64,000 nucleotides of DNA from Desulfocarbo sp964620595 (GCA_964620595.1 CAZUHP010000003.1:83889-147888); one strand, 5' to 3'. Positions 7,699 to 17,077 are shown, counted from the first letter of the stretch. Program-made: numbers and translations. Notes: generated by a model not told the origin, from the letters alone.

Positions 7699-8892
7699 AT
7701 GCAGGGCAAAGTCACGGCCGTGGTGCCGGCAGCGGGCAGCGGAAGCCGCATGGGCGGCGGCCGGGCCAAGCAGTTCCTCTCCCTGGGGGGGATGCCGCTT
7801 TTGAGCCGCACCTTGCTGGCCCTGGAGCAGGCCCAGGTGGTGGAGGAGGTGGTGGTGGCCGCGCCGCCGGGCGGCGAGGCCGAGCTTGGCGCCGCCTGCA
7901 TCGAACCCTATGGTTTCCGCAAGGTCGCGGCGGTGGTGCCGGGCGGGGCCCAACGCCAGGACAGCGTGGCCGCCGGCCTGGCGGCAGCGGCCGAGCGGGG
8001 GGCGGAGTGGGTGCTGGTCCACGACGCGGCCCGGCCCCTGGTGCGGCCGGACCTGTTCTCCCGGGTGTTGGCCGCGGCCCGGGACACCGGCGCGGCGGTG
8101 GCCGCGGTGCCCAGCTTCGACACCGTGAAGGAGGCTGACCCGGAGGGCCTGGTGCGCCGCACCCTGGACCGCGGCAAGCTCTGGCTGGTGCAGACCCCCC
8201 AGGGTTTCCGGGTGGACCTCTTGCAAGAGGCCCTGGCCCGGGCCCGGGAGGAAGGCTACTACGCCACTGACGAGGCCGGGCTCATGGAGCGCCAGGGGCA
8301 CGAGGTGAAGCTGGTCATGGGCGCGCGCGAGAATCTCAAGATAACCACCCCGGACGACCTGCGCCTGGCCCGGGGCTGGCTGCAGGCCGGCGCCGCACCC
8401 CTCAGGGTGGGCCAGGGGGTGGACGTGCACAAGCTGGTGCCCGGCCGGCCCTTGATCCTGGGCGGGGTGCGCATAGAGTACGAGCTGGGCCTGGCGGGCC
8501 ATTCCGACGCGGACGTGGTGACTCACGCCCTCATGGACGCGCTCTTGGCCGCGGCCGGGCTGGGCGACATCGGCGGCATGTTCCCGGACACGGACCCGGC
8601 CTATGCCGGGGCCGACAGCCTGGCGCTCTTGGACCAGGTGGTGGCGCGCCTGGCCCGGGAGGGCTGGCGACCCCGGCAGGCCAGCCTGACCTGCGTGGCC
8701 CAGCGGCCCCGGCTGGCGCCCTTTGCCGCGGCCATGCGGGCCAAGCTGGCCGCGCGCCTGGGCCTGGAACCAGGGGCGGTCAACCTGGCCGCCACCACCA
8801 GCGAGGGCCTGGGTTTCACCGGCCGGGGAGAGGGCATCGCCGCCCTGGCCACCGCGGTCATCGCCCCGCTGGCGGCCGGGGACGAGCAATAG
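7699..8892 (+). CDS. ispDF: Bifunctional IspD/IspF of the MEP isoprenoid pathway
   Basis: A 397-residue cytosolic fusion of two MEP-pathway enzymes. Residues 1-230 are IspD (2-C-methyl-D-erythritol 4-phosphate cytidylyltransferase), with the CTP-binding P-A-A-G-S-G-S-R-M start and V-H-D-A-A-R-P-L. Residues about 235-397 are IspF (MEcPP synthase), with metal-binding D-V-H and G-H-S-D-A-D-V and the signature T-S-E-G-L-G-F-T-G-R. The fused form is known from several proteobacteria, including alpha, delta and epsilon groups. The ATG at 7699 follows GCGAGGAG, and the upstream frame in 7533-7698 belongs to the repeat leader rather than to protein. cysS follows after about 50 bases, so the two may share a transcript. 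Confidence 0.95.
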   Translation: MQGKVTAVVPAAGSGSRMGGGRAKQFLSLGGMPLLSRTLLALEQAQVVEEVVVAAPPGGEAELGAACIEPYGFRKVAAVVPGGAQRQDSVAAGLAAAAERGAEWVLVHDAARPLVRPDLFSRVLAAARDTGAAVAAVPSFDTVKEADPEGLVRRTLDRGKLWLVQTPQGFRVDLLQEALARAREEGYYATDEAGLMERQGHEVKLVMGARENLKITTPDDLRLARGWLQAGAAPLRVGQGVDVHKLVPGRPLILGGVRIEYELGLAGHSDADVVTHALMDALLAAAGLGDIGGMFPDTDPAYAGADSLALLDQVVARLAREGWRPRQASLTCVAQRPRLAPFAAAMRAKLAARLGLEPGAVNLAATTSEGLGFTGRGEGIAALATAVIAPLAAGDEQ

Positions 8893-8940
8893 ATCACCCG
8901 CGCCCCTGGGGCGCGGACCATCATGAGGCAGGGAGAATCC

Positions 8941-10401
8941 ATGGCGCTCACGGTTTACAACTCCAAGACCCGCCGCAAGGAAGAATTTGAGCCCCGGGAG
9001 CCGGGCAAGGTGGGCATGTACGTGTGCGGGGTCACGGTCTACGACGACCCCCACGTGGGCCATGCCCGCTGCTACGTGGCCTTCGACGCCATCGTGCGCC
9101 ACCTCAGGGCCCGGGGCTTCGAGGTCACCTACGTGCGCAACTTCACCGACGTGGACGACAAGATCATAAAGCGCGCGGCCGAGACGGGCACCTCCTGCCA
9201 GGACCTGGCCCAGCGCTACATAGAATCCTTCAGCCAGGACATGGCGGCCCTGGGCGTGCTGCCGGCGGACATCGAGCCCCGGGCCACCGGACACATGGCC
9301 GAGATCATCGCCACCGTGCAGACCCTCATTGAAAAGGGCCACGCCTACGCGGTGGACGGCGACGTGTACTTCGCGGTGCGCAGCTTTCCCGGTTATGGCC
9401 GGCTCTCGGGCCGGGACGTGGACGAGCTGCGCTCCGGGGCCAGGGTGCAGGTGGACGAGCGCAAGAAGGACCCCCTGGACTTCGCCTTGTGGAAGTCCTC
9501 CAAGCCGGGCGAGCCCCGCTGGGACAGCCCCTGGGGACCGGGCCGGCCGGGCTGGCACATCGAGTGCTCGGTGATGAGCACCAAGTACCTGGGCGCCAGC
9601 TTCGACATCCACGGCGGCGGCAAGGACCTCATCTTCCCCCACCACGAGAACGAGGTGGCCCAGGCCGAGGCGGCCACGGGCAAGCCCTTTGCCAAGTACT
9701 GGGTGCACAACGGCTTCGTGCGCATCAACCAGGAGAAGATGTCCAAGTCCCTGGGCAACTTCTTCACCATCAAGGAGATACTGGCCCAGACCCGGCCCGA
9801 GGCGCTGCGCCTCTTTCTGCTCTCCAAGCACTACCGCTCTCCCCTGGATTTCTCCGACCAGGCGCTCAAGGAGGCGGCCCAGGGCCTGGAACGGCTCTAC
9901 ACCGCCCTCTTGGCGGCGGACCAGGCCGCGGGGGGGACGAGGGGGACGGGGGTAGCCGACTCCCTGCCTCCCGCCGGGGACGCCCGCCTGGCCGAGATCA
10001 CCGAATGCGTGCAGCGCTTCGAGGACGGCATGGACGACGACTTCAACACCGCCGCGGCCACCGGCGCCCTCTTTGGCCTGGCCCGGGCCATCAACCGCCT
10101 GGCCGGCGAGGAGCGCACCCCGGAGCGCGACGCCCTCCTGGCCCAGGCCGCGGCCCGGCTGCGCGAGCTGGGCAGCCGCCTGGGGCTCATGCAGCAGGAC
10201 CCCCTGGAGTTCATGCAGGGCGCCGGCGCCCCTGCCGGTGGCGGCCTGGACCCGGCCGAGATCGAGGCACTCATAGAGGAGCGCAACGCCGCCCGCAAGG
10301 CCAAGGACTTTGCCACCGCCGACCGGATACGCGACGAGCTGGCCGAAAAGGGCGTCATCCTGGAGGACACCCCCCAGGGCACCCGCTGGAAGCTGCAATG
10401 A
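8941..10401 (+). CDS. cysS: Cysteinyl-tRNA synthetase
   Basis: Class I synthetase of 486 residues that charges tRNA-Cys. The HIGH-type motif is in C-G-V-T-V-Y-D-D-P-H-V-G-H, the zinc ligands in C-S-V and the H-H-E-N-E segment, and the KMSKS loop in E-K-M-S-K-S-L-G. An ATG at 8923 lies in frame, but the ATG at 8941 has GGGAG six bases before it and gives the usual M-A-L-T-V-Y-N start. Odd feature: at 9929-9953 a G-rich tract encodes a small Gly/Thr insertion (A-G-G-T-R-G-T-G-V-A-D-S), related to the intergenic minisatellites of this window. It lies in the linker between the catalytic core and the C-terminal helical domain. The stop overlaps the next start (ATGA). Confidence 0.96.
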   Translation: MALTVYNSKTRRKEEFEPREPGKVGMYVCGVTVYDDPHVGHARCYVAFDAIVRHLRARGFEVTYVRNFTDVDDKIIKRAAETGTSCQDLAQRYIESFSQDMAALGVLPADIEPRATGHMAEIIATVQTLIEKGHAYAVDGDVYFAVRSFPGYGRLSGRDVDELRSGARVQVDERKKDPLDFALWKSSKPGEPRWDSPWGPGRPGWHIECSVMSTKYLGASFDIHGGGKDLIFPHHENEVAQAEAATGKPFAKYWVHNGFVRINQEKMSKSLGNFFTIKEILAQTRPEALRLFLLSKHYRSPLDFSDQALKEAAQGLERLYTALLAADQAAGGTRGTGVADSLPPAGDARLAEITECVQRFEDGMDDDFNTAAATGALFGLARAINRLAGEERTPERDALLAQAAARLRELGSRLGLMQQDPLEFMQGAGAPAGGGLDPAEIEALIEERNAARKAKDFATADRIRDELAEKGVILEDTPQGTRWKLQ

Positions 10402-10997
10402 ACCTGTTGGTGGTGCTGGCCCATCCCGATCCCCAGAGCTTCAACGCCGCCATCGCCCGCACCGCGGTGGAGGCCCTGGCGGAGTTGGGCCACCAGGTGG
10501 TGTTCCACGACCTCTACCGCGAGGGATTCGACCCCCTGCTGCCCGCGGCGGAGATACCCGAGGACGGGCCGCTGGACCCCCTGGTGGCCCGCCACTGCCG
10601 GGAGCTGGCCGCGGCCGAGGGCGTGGTGGTGGTGCATCCCAACTGGTGGGGTCAGCCCCCCGCTGTCTTGAAGGGCTGGGTGGACCGGGTGTTCCGGCCG
10701 GGAGTGGCCTACCGCTTCCTGGAAGGCGACGGCGGCGAGGGGGTGCCCGAGGGGATGCTGCGGGCGCGGATGGCAGTGGTGTTCAACACCTCCAACACCT
10801 TCCCCCAACGGGAGCAGGAGGTCTTCGGCGATCCCCTGGAGACGCTTTGGCGCAAGTGCCTGTTCGAGTTCTGCGGGGTGCGGGGCTTTCACCGCCGCAC
10901 CTTCAGCGTGATCGCGGTGAGCAGCGCGGAGCAGCGCGGGCAGTGGCTGGCCGAGGTGCGCCGTACCATGCAGCGCCTCTTCCCGGCGGGGGCCTAG
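10398..10997 (+). CDS. Flavodoxin-fold NAD(P)H oxidoreductase (KefF/MdaB-like)
   Basis: A 199-residue flavodoxin-2 family quinone or flavin reductase. The start L-V-V-L-A-H-P-D-P-Q-S-F-N is the classical FMN-phosphate loop of this family, and H-P-N-W-W-G-Q-P-P-A-V-L-K-G-W-V-D-R-V is its second signature. It should use NAD(P)H to reduce quinones or similar acceptors in the cytosol. Its ATG overlaps the cysS stop by ATGA, so it is translationally coupled to cysS, but no functional link with tRNA charging is evident. Substrate is unknown. Confidence 0.85.
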   Translation: MNLLVVLAHPDPQSFNAAIARTAVEALAELGHQVVFHDLYREGFDPLLPAAEIPEDGPLDPLVARHCRELAAAEGVVVVHPNWWGQPPAVLKGWVDRVFRPGVAYRFLEGDGGEGVPEGMLRARMAVVFNTSNTFPQREQEVFGDPLETLWRKCLFEFCGVRGFHRRTFSVIAVSSAEQRGQWLAEVRRTMQRLFPAGA

Positions 10998-11039
10998 CCA
11001 CTCCTTGCAATCCGTCCGCCCTTGTCCCGGGAGGGACCC

Positions 11040-13082
11040 ATGGCCTTTGAGAGCGAACCCACCTTCACCTACTGGCGCACCGCGCCCACTCCGGCCGAGT
11101 TCGAGCTGGTGTCGGACTTCGTGCCCCAGGGCGACCAGCCCCGGGCCATAGAGGAGCTGGCCCAGGGCATCGCCGCCGGGGTGAAGCACCAGGTGCTCCT
11201 GGGCGTCACCGGCAGCGGCAAGACCTTCACCATGGCCAACCTCATCGCCCGGGCCAAGAAGCCCACCCTGGTGCTGGCGCCCAACAAGACCCTGGCCGCC
11301 CAGCTCTACGGCGAGTTCAAGGCCCTGTTCCCCCATAACGCAGTGGAGTACTTCGTCTCCTACTACGACTACTACCAGCCCGAGGCCTACATACCGGCCA
11401 GCGACACCTACATAGAGAAAGACAGCTCCATCAACGAGCAGATCGACAAGATGCGCCACGCGGCCACCTTTGCCCTGCTCACCCGGCGCGACGTGGTGAT
11501 CGTGGCCTCGGTGTCCTGCATCTACGGCCTGGGCTCGCCCGAGGTCTACCGCGACCAGATCCTCTACCTGGAGCGCGGCGACGAGCCGGGCCGCGAGGCG
11601 GTGCTCCGCAAGCTGGTGGACATCCTCTACGAGCGCAACGAGTACGACTTCCACCGGGGCACCTTCCGGGTGCGGGGGGACACGGTGGAGGTGTTCCCGG
11701 CCTACGAGGAGGACCGGGCGGTGCGCATCAGCTTCTTCGGCGACGAGGTGGAGGACATCGCCTTCATCGATCCCCTGCGCGGCCAGGTGCTGGCCCGGGA
11801 GCCCCGGGTGACCATATTCCCGGCCAGCCACTACGTGACCACCGAGAACATCCGCGAGCGGGCCATCGCCGCCATCCGCACCGAGCTGGCCGAGCGTATC
11901 GAGTTCTTCGAGCGCAACAACCAGCTCATCGAGGCCCAGCGCATCCGGGAGCGCACCCTGTTCGACCTGGAGATGATGAAGGAGCTGGGCTGGTGCCACG
12001 GCATAGAGAACTACTCGCGCCACCTCACCGGCCGCGCCCCGGGCGAGGCCCCGCCCACCCTCTTGGACTACTTCCCCAAGGACTGGCTCCTCATCGTGGA
12101 CGAGAGCCACATCACCATCCCCCAGGTGGGCGCCATGTACCGCGGCGACCGTTCGCGCAAGACCACCCTGGTGGAGTACGGTTTCCGCCTGCCCAGCGCC
12201 CTGGACAACCGGCCGCTCAACTTCCAGGAGTTCGAGGAGCACCTGCACCAGGTGGTGTACGTCTCGGCCACCCCGGGCGACTACGAACTCAACAAGGCCG
12301 GTGGGGTGGTGGTGGAGCAGATCATCCGGCCCACCGGGCTCATGGACCCCGAGATAGAGGTGCGGCCGGCCACCGGCCAGGTGGACGACCTTTTGGGCGA
12401 GATACGCCAGGTGGTAAAGCGCAAGGAGCGGGTCCTGGTCACCACCCTGACCAAGCGCATGGCCGAGGAGCTGAGCGACTACCTGGCCGAGCAGGGGCTC
12501 AAGGTGAAGTACCTGCACAGCGACATCGACACCATCGAGCGGGTGCACATCCTGCAGGACCTGCGGCGAGGGGTGTTCGACGTGCTGGTGGGCATCAACC
12601 TGTTGCGCGAGGGCCTGGACCTGCCCGAGGTGAGCCTGGTGGCCATCCTGGACGCGGACCGGGAGGGCTTTCTGCGCTCCACCCGCAGCCTGATCCAGAC
12701 CACCGGCCGGGCGGCGCGCAACCTGGCCGGCCGGGTGATCCTCTATGCCGACCGGGTGACCGACTCCATGGCCCGGGCCATGGAGGAGACCGAGCGCCGC
12801 CGCCGGGTGCAGGAGGCGTTCAACCGGGAGCATCACATAACACCCACCACCATCAAGAAGAAGATCGGCGCCATGCTGCCCCACGAGCTGGAGGCGGACT
12901 ACTCCACCGTGCCCCTGGACCCGGCCGAGCCGCCGGCCGAGCCCGAGGACATCCCCAAGCTGGTGGCCCGGCTGCGCAAGGAGATGCTGGCCGCGGCCGA
13001 GGAGCTGCGCTTCGAGGAGGCGGCCGAGATCCGGGACCGCATCAAGGAACTGGAGGCCGAGGAGCTGCGCTGGCGGGGGTAG
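11040..13082 (+). CDS. uvrB: UvrABC excinuclease subunit B
   Basis: A 680-residue UvrB, the damage-verifying helicase-like subunit of nucleotide excision repair. Motifs visible in order: Walker A G-V-T-G-S-G-K-T, the beta-hairpin stretch Y-Y-D-Y-Y-Q-P-E-A-Y, helicase motif II D-E-S-H, motif VI Q-T-T-G-R-A-A-R-N, and a C-terminal UVR domain that contacts UvrC (about 640-680). I choose ATG 11040 since GGGAGGG lies five bases upstream; the frame extends six codons further to 11022. uvrC follows after a hairpin, so the two repair genes are neighbours although probably separable transcripts. Confidence 0.97.
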   Translation: MAFESEPTFTYWRTAPTPAEFELVSDFVPQGDQPRAIEELAQGIAAGVKHQVLLGVTGSGKTFTMANLIARAKKPTLVLAPNKTLAAQLYGEFKALFPHNAVEYFVSYYDYYQPEAYIPASDTYIEKDSSINEQIDKMRHAATFALLTRRDVVIVASVSCIYGLGSPEVYRDQILYLERGDEPGREAVLRKLVDILYERNEYDFHRGTFRVRGDTVEVFPAYEEDRAVRISFFGDEVEDIAFIDPLRGQVLAREPRVTIFPASHYVTTENIRERAIAAIRTELAERIEFFERNNQLIEAQRIRERTLFDLEMMKELGWCHGIENYSRHLTGRAPGEAPPTLLDYFPKDWLLIVDESHITIPQVGAMYRGDRSRKTTLVEYGFRLPSALDNRPLNFQEFEEHLHQVVYVSATPGDYELNKAGGVVVEQIIRPTGLMDPEIEVRPATGQVDDLLGEIRQVVKRKERVLVTTLTKRMAEELSDYLAEQGLKVKYLHSDIDTIERVHILQDLRRGVFDVLVGINLLREGLDLPEVSLVAILDADREGFLRSTRSLIQTTGRAARNLAGRVILYADRVTDSMARAMEETERRRRVQEAFNREHHITPTTIKKKIGAMLPHELEADYSTVPLDPAEPPAEPEDIPKLVARLRKEMLAAAEELRFEEAAEIRDRIKELEAEELRWRG

Positions 13083-13110
13083 GGAGCCCTTGGCGGCCGG
13101 CCCTTTTTCC

Positions 13111-13150
13111 GCCGCCGGGGCCATCCCCGGCGGCCCGGGGGCTTTTCTTT
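13111..13150 (+). terminator. Hairpin between uvrB and uvrC
   Basis: Perfect 10-bp stem (13111-13120 with 13125-13134, four-base loop), followed after eight bases by a T-rich stretch at 13143-13150. It is likely a partial terminator after uvrB. Confidence 0.55.
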
Positions 13151-13179
13151 TTGCGCCAGGCGTGCTTATCTTGTAGGCC

Positions 13180-15006
13180 ATGAGCGTGGAGGCCATCAAA
13201 GCCGCCTTGGAACACCTGCCCCAGGCGCCCGGGGTGTACCTGATGAAGGACGCCCGGGGCAAGGTCATCTACGTGGGCAAGGCCAAGCGCCTCAAGGCCC
13301 GGGTGGCCAACTACGCCCGGCGCGAGCCGGCCCCCACCTGGTACCGCCACAAGGTGGAGGCCATGGTGGAGCGGGCCGCGGCGGTGGAGTTCGTGGTCAC
13401 CTCCAGCGAAAAAGAGGCCCTGCTCCTGGAGAACACCCTCATCAAGCGCCACCGCCCGCGCTACAACGTGGACCTCAGGGACGACAAGACCTATCCTTAT
13501 TTCCGGCTCTCCCTGCAACAGGACTACCCCCGCCTCAGCCTGGTGCGTCGGCCGGTGAGCGACGGGGCTCGCTACTTCGGACCCTTTGAAAACGCCGGCG
13601 CCGCCCGCAAGACCCTGCGCCTGTTGCAGCGCATTTTCCCCCTGCGCCGCTGCTCGGACCACGCGCTCAAAAGCCGCTCCCGCCCTTGCCTGGACTACGA
13701 GACCGGCCGCTGCGCCGCGCCTTGCGCCGGCAAGATAAGCCAGGAGGACTACCGCCGCCTGGCCTTCGACCTGGAGCGCTTTTTCGCCGGCCAGGGCCTG
13801 GAGGTGGCCCGTAGCCTGGAGCGCCAGATGCACGAGGCCGCGGCCCGGGAGCGCTTCGAGGAGGCGGCGGTACTGCGGGACCGCTGGCAGGCGCTCACCC
13901 GCACCCTGGAGCGCCAGAACGTGGCCCGCGCCGAGGGACGGGACCTGGACGCGGTGGCCCTGCACGACCAGGGCGGCGCCTACCGCCTGGCGGTGATCAG
14001 CGTGCGCGGCGGCCGGGTGGTGGCCTCCCGGGTGCACGATTTGTCCCAGGCGGCCCTGGAGCCCGGCGAGGTGATGGGCCAGGCGCTCATGATGCTCTAC
14101 AACCAGGGCGCGCCGCCGCCGCCCCTGCTCCTGGTTTCCATACTGCCGGCCGACCCGGGCCTGGTGGTGGAGGTGCTGGGCGAGCTGGCCGGCCGCAAGG
14201 TGGAGCTGCGCCGGCCCCAGCGCGGCGAAAAGCGCGGGGTTCTGGAGCTGGCCGCCATGAACGCGGCCCAGCCCAGGGCGGCGGCCGGCGACTCGGCCCG
14301 GGTGCTGGAGCGCCTGGGCCGGCGGCTGGGACTGGCCGGGCCGCCCTGGCGCATGGAGTGCGTGGACATCTCCCACCTGGGCGGGCAACTCACCGTGGCC
14401 AGCGTGGCGGCCATGAAGAACGGCCGGCTGGACAAGGGTTCCTACCGGCGCTACAAGGTGCTGAGCGCTTCGGATTTGCCGGACGATTTCGCGGCCATGG
14501 CCGAGGTGGTGGGGCGGCGCCTGGGGGGGGACCGCGAGCCGCCGGACTTGCTGGTGGTGGACGGGGGCAAGGGCCAGCTCAACGCGGCCCTCAAGGTGTT
14601 GGAGGGGCTTCCCCCGGAAAAGCGCCCCGCCCTGGCCGCCCTGGCCAAGGGACGCGGCCAGGGGCCGGACCGGGTGTTCCTGCCGGGCCGCAAGAATCCC
14701 CTCAATTTCAAGGCCCGCGACCCGGAACTCTTGTTGCTCATGAACCTGAGGGACGAGGCCCACCGCTTTGCGGTTTCCTATCACCGCCTGCTGCGTAAAA
14801 AGGCGCTCACCCGTTCTATATTGGAAGAGGTGCCCGGCGTGGGGCCGGCCAAGCGGCGGCGGCTGTTCAAGGCCTTCGGCTCCCTGGCCGCGCTGAAAAA
14901 GGCCCGGGCGGCGGAGATGGTGGCCAAGGCCGGGGTGGACGCGGCCACGGCCAAAAGGGTGGAGCTGTTTCTGGCCGCCCTTGACACTCCCCACCCCCCA
15001 AAGTAG
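13180..15006 (+). CDS. uvrC: UvrABC excinuclease subunit C
   Basis: A 608-residue UvrC, which makes both incisions in nucleotide excision repair. N-terminal GIY-YIG nuclease domain (P-G-V-Y-L-M and V-I-Y-V-G-K-A-K-R-L, residues about 15-95), UVR domain around 205-240, RNase-H-like 5' nuclease domain (C-V-D-I-S-H-L-G and V-V-D-G-G-K-G-Q-L, 380-500), and C-terminal helix-hairpin-helix (E-V-P-G-V-G-P-A-K-R). Full length for the family. No obvious Shine-Dalgarno site precedes the ATG at 13180. The tat genes follow 29 bases after the stop. Confidence 0.97.
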   Translation: MSVEAIKAALEHLPQAPGVYLMKDARGKVIYVGKAKRLKARVANYARREPAPTWYRHKVEAMVERAAAVEFVVTSSEKEALLLENTLIKRHRPRYNVDLRDDKTYPYFRLSLQQDYPRLSLVRRPVSDGARYFGPFENAGAARKTLRLLQRIFPLRRCSDHALKSRSRPCLDYETGRCAAPCAGKISQEDYRRLAFDLERFFAGQGLEVARSLERQMHEAAARERFEEAAVLRDRWQALTRTLERQNVARAEGRDLDAVALHDQGGAYRLAVISVRGGRVVASRVHDLSQAALEPGEVMGQALMMLYNQGAPPPPLLLVSILPADPGLVVEVLGELAGRKVELRRPQRGEKRGVLELAAMNAAQPRAAAGDSARVLERLGRRLGLAGPPWRMECVDISHLGGQLTVASVAAMKNGRLDKGSYRRYKVLSASDLPDDFAAMAEVVGRRLGGDREPPDLLVVDGGKGQLNAALKVLEGLPPEKRPALAALAKGRGQGPDRVFLPGRKNPLNFKARDPELLLLMNLRDEAHRFAVSYHRLLRKKALTRSILEEVPGVGPAKRRRLFKAFGSLAALKKARAAEMVAKAGVDAATAKRVELFLAALDTPHPPK

Positions 15007-15035
15007 ACTTCTGGCAATCCTCAGGAGGCCTTACC

Positions 15036-15470
15036 ATGTTCGGCATCGGCATGCCCGAGCTCCTTATTATTTTGGTCGTCGCCCTTATCGTGGTGGGGCC
15101 CAAAAAGCTGCCCGATCTGGCCAAGGGCCTGGGCAAGGGCTTGAGCGAGTTTCGCCGGGCCACGGACGAGATAAAGAGCGAGCTGACCCAGAATGAGACC
15201 TTCCAGGACTTCAAGGAGGTCACCTCCACGGTCAAGGACACGGTCAGCTCCATGAATCCCAAGGAGATCCTGGACGTAAAGCCCTTGCTGGACCCCAAGG
15301 AGCCAAAAGAGAACCTGGAGGGGCGCCAGGAGGTTATCCAGCAGATCACCAGCGAGGAGCAGAAAGAGGCCGCCCAGGACGAGCAGGCCGCCGCCGAGAC
15401 CGCCCCCGAAAGCGACCCGGAACCAGCCGCCAACGCCCAGAGCAGCAAGGCTCCCACCAGCGATGCCTGA
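15036..15470 (+). CDS. Twin-arginine translocase TatA/TatB-family subunit
   Basis: A 144-residue protein with the TatA/B architecture: a short periplasmic start, one membrane helix (about residues 7-22, I-G-M-P-E-L-L-I-I-L-V-V), the F/G-P hinge (V-V-G-P-K-K-L-P), an amphipathic helix with G-L-G-K-G-L-S-E-F-R, and a long acidic C-terminal tail. The G-P hinge and long tail lean to TatB; the G-L-G-K-G-L helix leans to TatA, so it may serve both roles. CAGGAGG precedes the ATG. The stop overlaps the tatC start. No second TatA/B copy lies in the window. Confidence 0.9.
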   Translation: MFGIGMPELLIILVVALIVVGPKKLPDLAKGLGKGLSEFRRATDEIKSELTQNETFQDFKEVTSTVKDTVSSMNPKEILDVKPLLDPKEPKENLEGRQEVIQQITSEEQKEAAQDEQAAAETAPESDPEPAANAQSSKAPTSDA

Positions 15471-16311
15471 AGAATCCGCCGAGAGCTACCAGGAGTCCTC
15501 CCCGGACCAGGACGAGGTTGAAGCCAGCAAGATGCCCTTTCTGGAGCATCTGGAGGAGCTGCGCCAGCGCCTCACCCGCTCGGCCATTGCGGTGGGGGTT
15601 GGCTTTCTGGTGGCCTATGCCTTCAAGGAACAGCTCTACGGCTACCTGACCATACCCCTCAAGGCGGCCATGCCGCCCGGGGCCAAGCTCATCTACACCG
15701 CCCCGGCCGAGGCCTTCTTCACCTACCTCAAGGTGGCCTTCCTGGCCGGCGTGATCGGCGCCTCACCGGTCATCTTCTACCAACTCTGGCGCTTCGTCTC
15801 CCCCGGCCTGTATGCCCACGAGCGGCGTAACATCTGGCCATTTGTGATCTTTTCCTCGGTGCTCTTCATCTGCGGCGCCGTGTTCTGCTACACCATCGTC
15901 TTTCCCTACGCCTTCCAGTTCTTCATGAGCTTTGCCACCGAGGACATCACGCCCATGCTCAAGCTGAACGAGTACCTCTCCTTCAGCGCTACGCTACTTT
16001 TCGCCTTTGGCGTGGTGTTCGAGATGCCACTTATCCTCATCTTCCTGGGCCGCTTGGGGGTGGTGACCTCCCAGGGCCTGCGCAGGAAGCGCAAGTACGC
16101 CATTCTCATCATGTTCGCGGCCGCGGCCCTGTTCACCCCGCCTGACGTGGTGAGCCAGATCCTCATGGCCCTGCCCCTGATGATGCTCTACGAGATATCC
16201 ATCTGGATGGTGGCCGCGGCCCAGAAGAAGAAGGCCGCCCGGGATGCGGAGATGGAGGCCGAGTTCGGGGGCGCCGAGCAGGACGAGGAAACCGGGCCGG
16301 CCGAGCAATAG
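15463..16311 (+). CDS. tatC: Twin-arginine translocase subunit TatC
   Basis: A 282-residue polytopic receptor of the Tat pathway, which exports folded cofactor proteins carrying an RR signal. The signature M-P-F-L-E-H-L-E-E-L-R-Q-R-L starts at about residue 24, after an acidic N-terminal extension, and six hydrophobic helices follow. The ATG lies inside the end of the preceding gene (overlap 15463-15470), so the two are coupled. A clear client in this window is the QrcB-like protein at 59795, which starts with M-N-W-D-R-R-A-F-V-K. Confidence 0.96.
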   Translation: MPEESAESYQESSPDQDEVEASKMPFLEHLEELRQRLTRSAIAVGVGFLVAYAFKEQLYGYLTIPLKAAMPPGAKLIYTAPAEAFFTYLKVAFLAGVIGASPVIFYQLWRFVSPGLYAHERRNIWPFVIFSSVLFICGAVFCYTIVFPYAFQFFMSFATEDITPMLKLNEYLSFSATLLFAFGVVFEMPLILIFLGRLGVVTSQGLRRKRKYAILIMFAAAALFTPPDVVSQILMALPLMMLYEISIWMVAAAQKKKAARDAEMEAEFGGAEQDEETGPAEQ

Positions 16312-16417
16312 CAGATGCTTCGTCCGGCGGCGTAAGCCCGCCGGCCGTCCACACCAAAGAGGGGGCCCACCGGAGCCGGCCGCAGGGGGGCGCGGCTGGA
16401 TAAAGGCGTGCAACCCC

Positions 16418-17050
16418 ATGCATTTTTCCCGATGGTCGCTCCTGGCCCTGGCCCTGCTCATCCTGGCCGCGCCCCTTTCTTCCTGGGCTGGGGAGCGGGA
16501 GATCCGCCAGTTTCAGGGCACCCGGCTTTCCCCCTTTCACCGCGACTATGACAACGCGGTGGAAACCCCCTCCGAAAGAATGGTTGACCCCAAGGCCTAC
16601 TGCCTGGAGGTGGTGGGACTGGTGAAACGCCCCTTGCACCTCACCTATGAGCAGGTGCTGGCCCTGCCCCACCAAAAGCGGCTGGTCCGCATGCCTTGCG
16701 TGGAGGGCTGGGGCGAAACCCTGCTCTATGAAGGGGTGCGGCTGAAGGATCTGCTGGCCCGGGCCGGGGTGGAGCCCGGCGCCACCACGGTGATCTTCCA
16801 TACCGCAGGCGGCCGCTACCGTTCCTCCTTGAGCCTGGCTTACGTCGAAAAGGCCGATGTGCTGCTGGGTTTTCGGATAAACGGCCTCACCCTGGACCAA
16901 AAGCGGGGCTTTCCCTTCCAGGTGGTGGCGCCCCACAAGCTGGGCTACAAGTGGGTTAAATGGGTGAGCCGCATCCAGGTTTCGGACAAGCCCTTTGCGG
17001 GCTACTGGGAGCGGCGGGGCTACTCGAACCAGGCGGACACCCCGCGCTGA
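16418..17050 (+). CDS. Exported sulfite-oxidase/YedY-type molybdopterin-fold protein
   Basis: A 210-residue protein with a Sec-type signal peptide (residues 1-25, hydrophobic L-L-A-L-A-L-L-I-L-A-A) and an oxidoreductase molybdopterin-binding fold like the small YedY/sulfite oxidase domain. The Mo-ligand cysteine motif appears as M-P-C-V-E-G-W with Cys94. The family transfers oxygen atoms to or from sulfite, methionine sulfoxide or unknown substrates. The ATG at 16418 is chosen because it begins the signal peptide; the open frame from 16244 is the tatC shadow. The ribosome site is weak (AAAGGCG). It follows tatC by about 100 bases yet lacks an RR motif, which is unusual for a cofactor-loaded protein. 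At 210 residues it may be a minimal domain that works with a partner. Confidence 0.75.
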   Translation: MHFSRWSLLALALLILAAPLSSWAGEREIRQFQGTRLSPFHRDYDNAVETPSERMVDPKAYCLEVVGLVKRPLHLTYEQVLALPHQKRLVRMPCVEGWGETLLYEGVRLKDLLARAGVEPGATTVIFHTAGGRYRSSLSLAYVEKADVLLGFRINGLTLDQKRGFPFQVVAPHKLGYKWVKWVSRIQVSDKPFAGYWERRGYSNQADTPR

Positions 17051-17077
17051 CCAGGGCCAAGAGCCTGGCCTGGCGGC

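Noticed and set aside
7533..8138. Open frame starting in leader repeat A and running over ispDF
   Set aside because: The downstream part is a frame shadow of ispDF and the first part is repeat DNA; no protein support.
9897..13268. Minus-strand open frame of 1123 codons opposite cysS and uvrB
   Set aside because: Antisense shadow of two well-conserved genes; low-complexity composition and no recognisable motif.
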